From assembly GCA_023411115.1 (NCBI GenBank), contig JAEYPF010000002.1:1-64000 (forward strand): 64,000 nucleotides of DNA, written 5' to 3'. Of the stretch, positions 32,999 through 41,830 are shown piece after piece. Source of the DNA: Methanobacteriota archaeon. Lineage in GTDB: Archaea > Methanobacteriota > Methanobacteria > Methanobacteriales > Methanobacteriaceae. How positions within the stretch are numbered: position 1 is the first letter of the stretch; every line of letters begins with the position of its first letter. Both the position numbers and the translations under genes were made by a program. The notes below the pieces were generated by a model. That model worked only from the letters and a program-made list of their open reading frames with translations. It had not been told where the DNA came from and searched no databases.

Positions 32999-33577
32999 TT
33001 AAAATTCTTTAACCATTACAGTCCTTTTCTGGTTGTTGTAGAATCCATTTTTTATATAGAATTCTTCAGCAGGTATTTCCTTATTTGTTAATAAGAGCAG
33101 TCGTGTATAGTTTTCTTCAATAAGACTCTCTTTTATATAATTTAACATTCTAGTTCCAATTCCATTCCCCTGGCTTTCATTTCTTACATAAAACTCGTCG
33201 ATAAAGAATTCTTTTCCTGTCCACCATGACCTTTTATGCCCAAAGCAAACTGAGACAATTCTTGAGCCTTCATAAGCCACAAATCCTTCAAAAGCAGGGT
33301 TTTCAATTAATTCCATTAAATAATTTCTTGTTTGTTCAACAGATACCCAATCATCATACCAGGGATACGCTGAAAACACTTCTTTGAATAATTGTGCGCA
33401 TTTATCAGTATCTTTCATGGTAAATTTTCTTATTAAAAGATTTCCATCATCATATGTAACTTCAAGATTATTTAGCCCATGAATATAATCTAAATGACTC
33501 TTTATATGCCTTGAAATAGGGCCAGTTGAAAAATGTTCAGAAAAATGCTCTTTAACTGTCATTGTTATAGACATCAT
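32999..33577 (-). CDS. GNAT family N-acetyltransferase
   Basis: A GNAT domain in the C-terminal two-thirds: GFVAYEGSRIVSVCFGH, EFFIDEFYVRNESQGNGIGTRMLNYI (acetyl-CoA loop QGNGIG) and YTRLLLLTNKEIPAEEFYIKNGF. The N-terminal 60 residues are variable. The palindrome between this gene and the upstream MarR gene points to MarR control, so detoxification or resistance is plausible. It converges with the preceding MBL gene. Confidence 0.87.
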   Translation of the reverse strand: MMSITMTVKEHFSEHFSTGPISRHIKSHLDYIHGLNNLEVTYDDGNLLIRKFTMKDTDKCAQLFKEVFSAYPWYDDWVSVEQTRNYLMELIENPAFEGFVAYEGSRIVSVCFGHKRSWWTGKEFFIDEFYVRNESQGNGIGTRMLNYIKESLIEENYTRLLLLTNKEIPAEEFYIKNGFYNNQKRTVMVKEF

Positions 33578-33595
33578 ATCATTCCTTAAGGTTCT

Positions 33596-33620
33596 AAACA
33601 GTTTAGCTGCTAAACTGTTT
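33596..33620. promoter_or_regulatory. Perfect 12-bp palindrome, probable MarR operator
   Basis: AAACAGTTTAGC-T-GCTAAACTGTTT is a perfect 25-nt inverted repeat in the 57-bp gap between the MarR-type gene (upstream) and the GNAT gene. It ends 18 bp before the GNAT start. It has no T-run after it on the minus strand, so an operator fits better than a terminator. Confidence 0.75.
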
Positions 33621-33634
33621 GATGAAAAATAATA

Positions 33635-34114
33635 TTATTTTTTATTCTTTAAAAAGGTGTCGATGTATCCTTCAATTTTAGGTAAAATTTGTAGGAACGA
33701 ATCCATTTGTTCAGGCGTAATTCCTTCTAAATGTTTTATAAACTCAGTTTCCATCTTCTTATGAAAATCATCCTGAACATTAAAAGCATTATGACCTTTT
33801 TCAGTTAAAGACAAAATAATTTCTTTTCCGTAATCCTTATTTCTTTCCTTGTTAATGAAACCTTTTTCATGAAGCTTATTTACAACCTGGGAAACTGCAC
33901 CTTTTGTAATTTCAAGTCTTTTACTTAAACCAGTGACAGTATTCTCATAACCAATTCCAACAGCCACTATAACATGAAATTCAGAAGGATAGAGCTTTTC
34001 ACCAATTCCAACATCAATGGCCATTTTTTCCAGCTCATTGAACTTTTTTGTAATCCTTATAAACTGAATCATTAGTTTATACACTGTTTCACGGGTGATT
34101 TGATCTGGTTTCAT
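33635..34114 (-). CDS. MarR family transcriptional regulator
   Basis: A winged-helix MarR protein of 159 aa: VTGLSKRLEITKGAVSQVVNKLHEKGFINKERNKDYGKEIILSLTEKGHN. The ALARM-like dimer helices lie at both ends. No cysteine sensor is apparent. It is directly upstream of a GNAT gene with a long palindrome between; the usual pattern is regulator plus regulated enzyme. Confidence 0.9.
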   Translation of the reverse strand: MKPDQITRETVYKLMIQFIRITKKFNELEKMAIDVGIGEKLYPSEFHVIVAVGIGYENTVTGLSKRLEITKGAVSQVVNKLHEKGFINKERNKDYGKEIILSLTEKGHNAFNVQDDFHKKMETEFIKHLEGITPEQMDSFLQILPKIEGYIDTFLKNKK

Positions 34115-34171
34115 TTAGCCCACACTTCAATAATAAATGAGAAAAGAATAAAAAATTTGAATCCTAAATGG

Positions 34172-35098
34172 TTAAGCGAATTCAATTGTACTTGGTGGTT
34201 TATCACTAACTGAAAGTGAAACATGGGTCACTTCCGGGATTTCCGCTGTAATTCTCGCTGAAATTGTCCTTATCATTTCCCATGGAAGTTCAGGTACGTG
34301 GGCAGTCATTGCATCCCATGATTCCACCATTCGCAAAACCACGAGGTATCCAAAGTCTCTTATATCTCCTTTAACACCAGTAACCTTTGTGTCAGTTAAA
34401 ACTGCAAAGTACTGCCAGAGTGTTGCGTCAAGACCTTCTTTTTTAACTTCTTCTTCAACAATAGCATTTGCTTTTCTGCAGATTTCGATTTTTTCTTCAG
34501 TTAACTTTCCAACCACACGGACAGCGAGTCCGGGACCGGGGAATGGCTGCCTGTTTACTATTTCGTCTGGAAGGCCCAACTCACTTCCTATAATTCTTAC
34601 TTCATCTTTATAAAGTTCCCTTATAGGTTCTACGAGTTCTAAAACTAATCCATGAGGTAAAGCGACGTTATGATGGGACTTAATTTTTCCTTCACTTTCA
34701 ATCCAGTCTGGCGCAATAGTACCTTGTACCAGAAATTTAGCGCCTTCTTTTTCTGCTTCTCTTTCAAAGACCCTTATAAAGACTTCACCTATGATTTTCC
34801 GCTTCTCCTCTGGATCCTCTACCCCTTCAAGTTCCTTTAAAAATTCATCTTTTGCATCGACACAGTCAAAATTGAGCCTTGGTTCAAAAGTTTTTTTAAC
34901 GTATTCAGCCTCCCCTTCACGTAAAAGGCCATGATCAACAAATACTGCCAGAAGATTGCCCCCAATAGCTTCAGAAACCAATACGGATGCAACTGAACTG
35001 TCAACTCCGCCTGAAAGTGCTATTATTGCCTTTTCATCCCCTATTTGTTTTTTAATTTCTTCAATTGATTCTTTTATAAAATCAGATGGATCTAACAT
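34172..35098 (-). CDS. guaAB: GMP synthetase subunit B (ATP pyrophosphatase)
   Basis: The PP-loop motif is ALSGGVDSSVAS. The C-terminal dimerization domain has FPGPGLAVRV and ends PPSTIEFA, the normal GuaA terminus. As in other archaea it lacks the glutaminase domain, which is encoded separately at 40104 about 5 kb away. The pair converts XMP to GMP. GAGGTG is a good ribosome-binding site ahead of the ATG. A four-hairpin array occupies its leader. Confidence 0.95.
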   Translation of the reverse strand: MLDPSDFIKESIEEIKKQIGDEKAIIALSGGVDSSVASVLVSEAIGGNLLAVFVDHGLLREGEAEYVKKTFEPRLNFDCVDAKDEFLKELEGVEDPEEKRKIIGEVFIRVFEREAEKEGAKFLVQGTIAPDWIESEGKIKSHHNVALPHGLVLELVEPIRELYKDEVRIIGSELGLPDEIVNRQPFPGPGLAVRVVGKLTEEKIEICRKANAIVEEEVKKEGLDATLWQYFAVLTDTKVTGVKGDIRDFGYLVVLRMVESWDAMTAHVPELPWEMIRTISARITAEIPEVTHVSLSVSDKPPSTIEFA

Positions 35099-35108
35099 TT
35101 TTTCACCT

Positions 35109-35204
35109 CATAAATTTCCAATTTATGTGGCCATCGAAATCTATGATTTCGGGGCCTCGAAAATCGCAGGTTTTCGAAGATTCAGAAAATCTTTGAGATT
35201 TTCT
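35109..35204. repeat. Four-hairpin repeat array in the guaAB leader
   Basis: CATAAATT-TCC-AATTTATG (35109-35127), CGAAATC-TAT-GATTTCG (35135-35151), TCGAAAATC-GCA-GGTTTTCGA (35157-35177, one G-T pair) and AGAAAATCT-TTG-AGATTTTCT (35184-35204). All have 3-nt loops. Linkers GGCC and GGGGCC, and the module TTC...TTCAACC, recur at 50946 and 11118. The array begins 11 bp from the guaAB start. Confidence 0.85.
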
Positions 35205-35404
35205 TCAACCTTAAAATTCAGTTAAATTATCAGAATATATAATAAATATCTTCTTTTAAAATTATTTTATTTAAAAATTAATATCAATATTAATCTTTAT
35301 AATTCTTTAGTTTTTCCAGGTAATAACAAATTGGCCAATATAATTATAAATAAGCAGCACATAAAATTAATCAACAATTCATTTAGTGAATATAGAGGGG
35401 TTTT

Positions 35405-35920
35405 TTGAACCAGAAATGTAAAATTTTAATTGCCGTAATGGTTGTTGTAATATCATTGGCCGGATATTATGGATACCAGCAGTATAACCTTTCAAACATG
35501 CAGGGATACTTGCAAACATCTCTAACCCATAAAAACGCAGCTAATGATTATTTAAATAAGGCCAGTGCTTATGAAAATAAAAATGATTATACAAATGCCA
35601 TATTAATGTATCAAAAAGGATCGAATGAAATATCAAAAGCTCTGAAAAATGATAATAACGCTTTAGTTCTTTCAAATGATGTTTATAAGAATTATATCGG
35701 CAATGACATTCTTTTACTGCAAACCACATCCAAATTAATAGAGTTTCAAATATATCTGAATCACGAAAAAAATAACGATCTAAATCCAGGGCAGGAAAGA
35801 GTTAATCCTACTAATTTAGCCCCGCACATAAATCAGTTAAAAAATGAAATTTCAGTTTATAAAGATAATGAAAATAAAATTATCGCTGCAAACCCTGATA
35901 AATTCAAATTCCTGAATTAA
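35405..35920 (+). CDS. Membrane-anchored or exported protein, TPR-like segment
   Basis: An N-terminal hydrophobic helix (ILIAVMVVVISLAGYYGYQQY) is followed by about 140 residues outside the membrane. HKNAANDYLNKASAYENKNDYTNAILMYQKG resembles one TPR-type helix pair. The rest has no recognised domain. It starts with TTG after GAGGGG; a later start would lose the signal-like helix. It is followed after about 50 bp by the DUF2142 gene, so a surface role is possible. Confidence 0.6.
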   Translation: MNQKCKILIAVMVVVISLAGYYGYQQYNLSNMQGYLQTSLTHKNAANDYLNKASAYENKNDYTNAILMYQKGSNEISKALKNDNNALVLSNDVYKNYIGNDILLLQTTSKLIEFQIYLNHEKNNDLNPGQERVNPTNLAPHINQLKNEISVYKDNENKIIAANPDKFKFLN

Positions 35921-35972
35921 GTCTTGATGTTCAATGCATAGTTATTTATAAATAAAAAATAAGTTAGAGTCT

Positions 35973-37412
35973 ATGTCAATGATGAATAAATTCAGAGATA
36001 TAAACCCTCAAACTGCATTTCTTATTATAGGACTGATCTACGGATTAGGTTTTCTCCTTGCAACTCCTGCTTTTCAGGTTCCAGACGAATATGAACATTT
36101 CTACAGGGCATTATATGTAAGTGAAGGTCATGTAATACCTGAAAAGTTAGGCAATACATCAGGAGTTTATGTTCCTGAAAGTGTGAAGGTTACATCGGAT
36201 ACTGTAAATGACGAATGGCATTCCTTCCTCCAAAATAGGCAGAATAAAACCAATTTGACTCCACTTTTATATTTACCCTTTAACAGTAAAAATATGGTTT
36301 TTGAAGATATTTCAAGAATAGCCGTGGTTACTTATTCTCCAGTTCCATATTTAGTGTCTGCATTTGCTATAGATCTTGGTAAATTATTTAATTTATCCCC
36401 TCTTGTACTGATGTACATTGGAAGATTAGCAAACTTACTGGTATGGATTTTCCTTACATATTTAGCAATTAGAATAACCCCTGTTCACAAATGGGTTTTC
36501 TTAATGCTGGCATTAATACCAATGACGCTCTTTGAGGCTGCGTCACTTTCTGCAGACAGCTTCTTATTTGGATTAGCCTTTTTAATCATTGCTATTTTCT
36601 TTAAATTTGCATTTGACGATAATAAAAAGAAAATACGCATTAAAGATATTTATATTTTGTTCATACTTCTCATGCTCATTGGACTTGCAAAAAGTAATTA
36701 TTTCCTGTTGTTCTTTTTGATATTCCTTATTCCTGCAGAGAAATTTGGAAACAGAAAGAAGATGCTTTTAGTATCTGGATCTTTGTTTCTGGGTGTAGCT
36801 GCAATTATCGGTATCTGGTATCTCCTTACTAAAAACCTTTACGCGCCAATTGTGCCGCAGGTATCGATTTCAGGCCAGATCGCCTATATCTTAGGAGATC
36901 CCCTCAGGTTCCCTTATGTACTGCTAAATACTTTTATCAACCGCGGGGCATCTTACCAACTTTTATTCGTTGGTAACTTCTGGCTCGATATTCCTTTACC
37001 AATGTGGTGGATAGGAACTTATATTGCTACAATCATTCCTGTAGCTTTACTTGATAAAAATAAGATAAATATAACTAGAAATCAAAAATTAATTTCATCA
37101 GTGACTTTTATCTTCAATTTCATTGCAGCATGTGTTCTTGTGTATATTACATGGACCGCTGTTGGACAAAATATAATAGACGGGATTCAGGGAAGGTACT
37201 TTATCCCTATACTTCCTTTGCTTTTCCTGCTGTTATACAAAATAAGAAATTTTGAAAATTATTATAATAGGATAGATAGCAAAAAGATAGTTATTAAAAA
37301 TAAACCAGTTATTGATATTATTCGAGAGAATTTAAACCTAATATTAATTGCTTATGTTATAATTTTCCTGTCGATTACGATTATGATATTTATAACAAGC
37401 TATTATATCTAA
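35973..37412 (+). CDS. DUF2142 polytopic membrane protein
   Basis: A 479-residue protein with about 11 predicted membrane helices. The family signature FLLATPAFQVPDEYEHFYRALYVSEG lies in the first extracytoplasmic loop, with the acidic DE pair of GT-C-like enzymes. DUF2142 proteins are often glycosyltransferase-like proteins for surface glycans. The C-terminal helices are basic at the end. The GtrA-type gene and the mutase-like FAD gene downstream fit a glycan group. Confidence 0.8.
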   Translation: MSMMNKFRDINPQTAFLIIGLIYGLGFLLATPAFQVPDEYEHFYRALYVSEGHVIPEKLGNTSGVYVPESVKVTSDTVNDEWHSFLQNRQNKTNLTPLLYLPFNSKNMVFEDISRIAVVTYSPVPYLVSAFAIDLGKLFNLSPLVLMYIGRLANLLVWIFLTYLAIRITPVHKWVFLMLALIPMTLFEAASLSADSFLFGLAFLIIAIFFKFAFDDNKKKIRIKDIYILFILLMLIGLAKSNYFLLFFLIFLIPAEKFGNRKKMLLVSGSLFLGVAAIIGIWYLLTKNLYAPIVPQVSISGQIAYILGDPLRFPYVLLNTFINRGASYQLLFVGNFWLDIPLPMWWIGTYIATIIPVALLDKNKINITRNQKLISSVTFIFNFIAACVLVYITWTAVGQNIIDGIQGRYFIPILPLLFLLLYKIRNFENYYNRIDSKKIVIKNKPVIDIIRENLNLILIAYVIIFLSITIMIFITSYYI

Positions 37413-37771
37413 TCAGTAATATTGGGTTAATTATTACTTTTTTATTTTAAAAAGCTCTATAAAAAAATATCTATGTCTATTTCACAAGATAAACAAGTAT
37501 CAATCTTTTTTTTGAGTTTAATTCCATCCTTTTTCTAATTATTTAAAATATTAATCATTAAATTATTACTAATTGCCGTTAAACTGCGGAAAATCAAATA
37601 ATTAATCTTTTCTATCAAAACATAAAAATATAAGGAAAGTAAATATCCATGTTCAAGAATTTACTCAATAAATCAAAGATAAACAAATAGCAAAGATTTA
37701 TACAGAATAAAATCAAAAGTTATATAATACGTATCATAATCATATTACTTATTTTTATATGGGGATTACTA
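37413..37771. other. Intergenic region before the GtrA gene
   Basis: About 360 bp of very AT-rich DNA (several runs of T and A) with no gene or clear repeat. The last 60 bp contain a TATA-like TTATATAAT near 37723 and GGGGA ahead of the GtrA start. Confidence 0.5.
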
Positions 37772-38248
37772 ATGACTGATGTAGAAGATACTATAATAGA
37801 TAAATTAATAAAAAATCAGACAGATCGGATGCATATTCAATTCTTCCGCTATATTTTCGTTGGAGGGGCTGCATTTTTAGTGCAATTTGCCTCATTTATC
37901 ATATTTACACACCTTAATATCAATTATCTTATTGCTACACCAATGGCATTTATTTTAGGATTAATAGCCAACTATGCTATGAGCGTCAACTGGGTCTTTA
38001 ACAAACATACACTTGACAATATATGGTCAGAATTCATGATTTTTGCATTTATTGGTGTTGTAGGAATGGTACTAACAGAAGTGCTTATGTGGTTCTTTGT
38101 AGATTTCGTGGGTTTTTATCAAATTTTTTACGATGTCCATCTATACAATTCAAGCCATAATATAGGCCTGTATTTCTCAAATATTGTTACCGCTGTTTTA
38201 GTATTGTTCTGGAACTTTTTTGCAAGGAAATTTACATTATTTAAATAA
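37772..38248 (+). CDS. GtrA family flippase-like membrane protein
   Basis: Four predicted membrane helices in 158 aa. FFRYIFVGGAAFLVQFASFIIF at the start and LVLFWNFFARKFTLF at the end are typical of GtrA. Members move polyprenyl-linked sugars across the membrane or accompany glycosyltransferases. GGGGAT is upstream of the ATG. It precedes the FAD-dependent enzyme by 120 bp. Confidence 0.88.
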   Translation: MTDVEDTIIDKLIKNQTDRMHIQFFRYIFVGGAAFLVQFASFIIFTHLNINYLIATPMAFILGLIANYAMSVNWVFNKHTLDNIWSEFMIFAFIGVVGMVLTEVLMWFFVDFVGFYQIFYDVHLYNSSHNIGLYFSNIVTAVLVLFWNFFARKFTLFK

Positions 38249-38368
38249 TATACATATCATTATTAGTAGAAGATTGCAGCTAAATTAGAATATTTAATAA
38301 ATCAAAGCGATGCTTAGTAAAAACATCGATAATAATCAATGACAATGATTTAGACAAGGAGTATCGAT

Positions 38369-39979
38369 ATGAGTCAAAAAACAGCGATTATAATAGGAGC
38401 AGGGCCTGCAGGGTTAACAGCAGCCTACGAGCTACTTGATAAAACTGATATTAAACCAATTATCTATGAAATGAGTGAGGATATTGGAGGAATTTCAAAA
38501 ACTGTAGAATATAAAGGTAACAGGATGGATATAGGCGGTCACAGGTTTTTTTCAAAAAATGACAGGGTTATGAAATGGTGGCAAAACATCATGCCATTAC
38601 AGGGAGCGCCTGCAAAGGACGATATAACTCTTGGAAGAGAAGTTCCACTACGTAATGAATGCTTAAAAAGAGAGATAGGTCAAGAAGAAATTAAAAAAAT
38701 CCCAGCACCTGATCCTGAGAAGAACGATGAAGTAATGTTGAACCGTGGTCGTCTTTCACGGATTTATTTCCTTAGAAAATTCTTTGATTATCCTATTAAA
38801 TTAAATTCTAATACTATCAAGAATTTAGGCACCATAAGAATGATTAAAATAGGCCTAAGTTATGCTAAAGTCGCTATATCTCCAATTAAAGAGGAAAATA
38901 CTCTAGAAGACTTTTATATTAATAGGTTTGGTAAAGAACTTTACGGCACTTTTTTTGATGATTACAATATAAAATTGTGGGGAGTTTCATGCAGTGAGAT
39001 TGAACCTGACTTTGGGGCCCAAAGGGTAAAAGGTTTATCCATAACTAAAGTTATCACCCATGCATTAAAAAGTAGATTTTCAAAAGATGATTCTATAGAG
39101 CAGAAAAACGTGGAAACAAGTTTAATAGAACAATTCATGTATCCCAAATATGGGCCAGGACAAATATGGGAAGAAGTTGCAAGAATCATCACGGAAAACG
39201 GTGGTGAAATACACTTCAACCAGGAAGCTGTTGGAATTGAACATGAAGGAAATGAAGTAAAGCGAATTAAAATTAAAGATAAAAAAACAGGCGAAATAAA
39301 ATCCCAAGAAGGAGACTATTTCTTCTCAACAATGCCAGTTAAAGATTTAATTAATGCTACAGAAAATGTACCGCAAAATATCAAAGATATTGCAAATGGA
39401 TTGATATACCGTGACTTCATTACTGTGGGTTTGCTTTTAGATGAACTTAAAATAAAAAATGAAACTAAACAAAAGACCATCAATAATATAGTCCCTGATA
39501 ACTGGATTTACATACAGGAACGTGATGTAAAACTGGGTAGGCTCCAAATATTCAACAACTGGAGTCCTTATCTTGTAAAAGATGATTCCAAGACATGGAT
39601 TGGGTTAGAATACTTCTGTAGTGAAGGAGATGAGCTATGGACCATGTCAGATGATGAATTCTCACATTTTGCAATAGATGAACTTGCAAAAATTGACATC
39701 ATCGACAAGGAGAATGTGCGGGATAACGTGGTTATCAGAATACAAAAAACCTATCCTGCTTACTTTGGGACATATAAAGAATTTGACGCTGTTAAAGAAT
39801 TTACGGATAAATTTGAAAACCTATTTCTAATTGGAAGGAATGGGATGCACAGATATAATAATATGGACCATTCCATGCTTACTGCAATGATTGCAGTAGA
39901 AAATATAATAAACAATGTAAATTCAAAGGATAATTTATGGATTATTAATGCTGAAGAGGAATACCACGAAGAAAAATAG
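38369..39979 (+). CDS. FAD-dependent oxidoreductase, UDP-galactopyranose mutase/protoporphyrinogen oxidase-like
   Basis: The N-terminal FAD motif is AIIIGAGPAGLTAAYELL (residues 6-23). ISKTVEYKGNRMDIGGHRFFSKN follows, then a C-terminal FEN-LFLIGRNGMHRYNNMDHSMLTAM that closes the FAD site, as in NAD(P)-binding amine-oxidase-like and UDP-galactopyranose mutase-like proteins. The 536-aa length includes an insertion around residues 80-110. The neighbours (GtrA, DUF2142) favour a sugar or lipid-linked glycan role, but a mutase reaction cannot be claimed. AAGGAG precedes the ATG. Confidence 0.75.
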   Translation: MSQKTAIIIGAGPAGLTAAYELLDKTDIKPIIYEMSEDIGGISKTVEYKGNRMDIGGHRFFSKNDRVMKWWQNIMPLQGAPAKDDITLGREVPLRNECLKREIGQEEIKKIPAPDPEKNDEVMLNRGRLSRIYFLRKFFDYPIKLNSNTIKNLGTIRMIKIGLSYAKVAISPIKEENTLEDFYINRFGKELYGTFFDDYNIKLWGVSCSEIEPDFGAQRVKGLSITKVITHALKSRFSKDDSIEQKNVETSLIEQFMYPKYGPGQIWEEVARIITENGGEIHFNQEAVGIEHEGNEVKRIKIKDKKTGEIKSQEGDYFFSTMPVKDLINATENVPQNIKDIANGLIYRDFITVGLLLDELKIKNETKQKTINNIVPDNWIYIQERDVKLGRLQIFNNWSPYLVKDDSKTWIGLEYFCSEGDELWTMSDDEFSHFAIDELAKIDIIDKENVRDNVVIRIQKTYPAYFGTYKEFDAVKEFTDKFENLFLIGRNGMHRYNNMDHSMLTAMIAVENIINNVNSKDNLWIINAEEEYHEEK

Positions 39980-40103
39980 CAAATATAAGTTCTATATAAT
40001 CTAAAATTTATAAATACTAAGAAATAACTAAAATATCTGGTTGATACCAGATATCTTATAATAATTTTTTTGAATAAATTTAACAATTAATGATTTCTGT
40101 AAG

Positions 40104-40673
40104 TTATTGACCAGAATAATTTTTACAAGCTTCATAAAAATTTTCAAGCAATTTTGGCCCATTTTCAGTATGATAAACCTCAGGATGGAATTGTATACCA
40201 TATAAAGGTTTAGTTTCATGCTTCATTGCTTCTATTTCACAAATTGAAGAACTTGCCAGTATTTTAAACCCTTCTGGTAACTTTGTAACTTCATCTTTAT
40301 GAGATGTCCACACCTTCATGTTATTTCCAAGACCTTTAAATATGTCATTTTCATCTTTTATGGTTATTTCAATTTTTGCATAACTCTCTATTCCTGCAGA
40401 TCCTATTTCTCCACCATAAGCATCTGCAATTATCTGATGGCCCAGGCAGATACCTAAAATAGGGTAATCCAGCTCTTTTACGTATTTAAAACAGTTTCCA
40501 GCCCTTTCAATAGACGGCCCACCACCTAATATAAGGCCCGCTGGTTCTTTTTCATTTATTTTTTCAATAGGTGTTGAATTTGGAATTATCTCTGAAGGAA
40601 TCTTTAGATAATGTAACGTCCTGTGAATTCGGTGGTTATATTGTCCGTGATTATTTACAACAAGTATTTTCAT
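40104..40673 (-). CDS. guaAA: GMP synthetase subunit A (glutamine amidotransferase)
   Basis: A class I glutaminase with catalytic Cys76 in GICLGHQ, and His/Glu in FHPEVYHTE. It supplies ammonia to the ATP pyrophosphatase subunit (GuaAB at 34172). Separate subunits are the archaeal arrangement. It lies after the mutase-like gene, in convergent orientation, about 5 kb from its partner. Length of 189 aa is typical. Confidence 0.93.
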   Translation of the reverse strand: MKILVVNNHGQYNHRIHRTLHYLKIPSEIIPNSTPIEKINEKEPAGLILGGGPSIERAGNCFKYVKELDYPILGICLGHQIIADAYGGEIGSAGIESYAKIEITIKDENDIFKGLGNNMKVWTSHKDEVTKLPEGFKILASSSICEIEAMKHETKPLYGIQFHPEVYHTENGPKLLENFYEACKNYSGQ

Positions 40674-40759
40674 TATATGTCCTCTAATTATTGTTTTATC
40701 TTGAATTAAGTCATGTAAACATGAAAATATATAAATATATTAAAATACAATTAAGATAT

Positions 40760-40912
40760 ATGGAATTTAGAGATATCATATATATAATAATAGCTATTAT
40801 ACTGGCAATAATTATATTCCAACTGTTCATCTGGCTACTGCCTATAATCGTTGTAATCATCATAGCGCTTATTATATATGCTCTTTTAAAAGGCAGAGAC
40901 AGATATAGTTAA
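40760..40912 (+). CDS. Small two-helix membrane protein
   Basis: A 50-residue peptide made almost only of two hydrophobic helices (IIYIIIAIILAIIIF and LLPIIVVIIIALIIYALL) ending in the basic tail KGRDRYS. The frame is open upstream to 40691. A TATA-like AATATATAAATA (40727-40738) is about 25 bp before ATG 40760, which suggests a leaderless or short-leader start there; the upstream ATG at 40721 is an alternative. The function is unknown. Confidence 0.5.
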   Translation: MEFRDIIYIIIAIILAIIIFQLFIWLLPIIVVIIIALIIYALLKGRDRYS

Positions 40913-41136
40913 TTAATATAATTTCTACTTTTTTTCTATTGTATATTTCAAACTCTAAGTATTATACATATTCCTTGCTTTTGAAATTCTATTTTATAAA
41001 ATTAAAATCATAATATCAGTCAGTTTAACTTCCAAATATGTACTGAGATATAATTAAATTTATCTACTGCACTAACATAACATTGAAATGTTGATATTTA
41101 GAGAGATTATCAGATAATTTGTAGATTAAGTTGAAG

Positions 41137-41151
41137 AAAATCTTTGATTTT
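41137..41151. repeat. Hairpin repeat beside the DUF447 ribosome-binding site
   Basis: AAAATC-TTT-GATTTT sits 2 nt before AAGGTGAA, the Shine-Dalgarno of the DUF447 gene. The preceding GTTGAAG is the complement of the CTTCAAC linker found in the arrays. Confidence 0.65.
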
Positions 41152-41163
41152 TAAGGTGAATAT

Positions 41164-41778
41164 ATGCAAAATCTTGAATCTATTGGAATGGAGAAGGGAT
41201 TACTCTATGAAACAATTATAACAACCCAAGATAAGGAAGGATTGCCAAATGCAGCTCCAATAGGGGTTATCTGCAAAAATAAAAACGAAGTTATACTGCA
41301 CCTTTTCGAAGGAACCCATACTCTCCATAATATTAAAACTAACTCCAAATTTGTTGTAAATATATTAAAAGATCCCCTTGTTTTTGTTGGCTGTACCACT
41401 GGAGATCTTTCTTCTGATTATTTTAAAAATCATGGAGATAATTTTTATATTAAAAATGCAGATGCATTTTTTAGTGCCAATGTAACCAGTATTAAAGAAG
41501 TTGAAAAAGAGGATAATATCAGCAAATCTAAAATGAGTATCATAAATGCCAGTGTAGAAGAAATTATAATTGCAAGGGAAAATGTTGAGCCATTGAATAG
41601 AGCTATTTTTGCCATAATAGAATCCCTTGTATATTTAACAAGGATTAAAATGGTGGATGAAAATACTTCCAAAACGTACTTAGAACGTATTCATGAGATG
41701 TCAAGGCTTGTAAACCGTGTAGGAAGCTTGGATCATAAAAGAGCCATGCATGACATTTTAAAATATGTTGAAAAATAG
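41164..41778 (+). CDS. DUF447 family protein, FMN-binding split-barrel-like
   Basis: A 204-residue protein beginning with GLLYETIITTQDKEGLPNAAPIGVICKN and NIKTNSKFVVNILKDPLVFV, a split-barrel flavin-binding type fold used by DUF447. The C-terminal 60 residues are helical. A flavin reductase-like role is possible; none is established. It has GGTGAA before ATG 41164. A hairpin repeat lies immediately upstream. Confidence 0.8.
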   Translation: MQNLESIGMEKGLLYETIITTQDKEGLPNAAPIGVICKNKNEVILHLFEGTHTLHNIKTNSKFVVNILKDPLVFVGCTTGDLSSDYFKNHGDNFYIKNADAFFSANVTSIKEVEKEDNISKSKMSIINASVEEIIIARENVEPLNRAIFAIIESLVYLTRIKMVDENTSKTYLERIHEMSRLVNRVGSLDHKRAMHDILKYVEK

Positions 41779-41830
41779 CTGGAAATTGTTTGATATTATA
41801 AAAATATTAAAAACAGAGTTTTTAACTCAT

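Noticed and set aside
24027..33577. Integrative element or prophage
   Set aside because: No integrase, transposase, structural gene, terminal repeats or tRNA-flanked att site was found.
33596..33620. Terminator of the MarR gene
   Set aside because: No T-run follows on the minus strand, and the palindrome is positioned at the next gene's promoter region.
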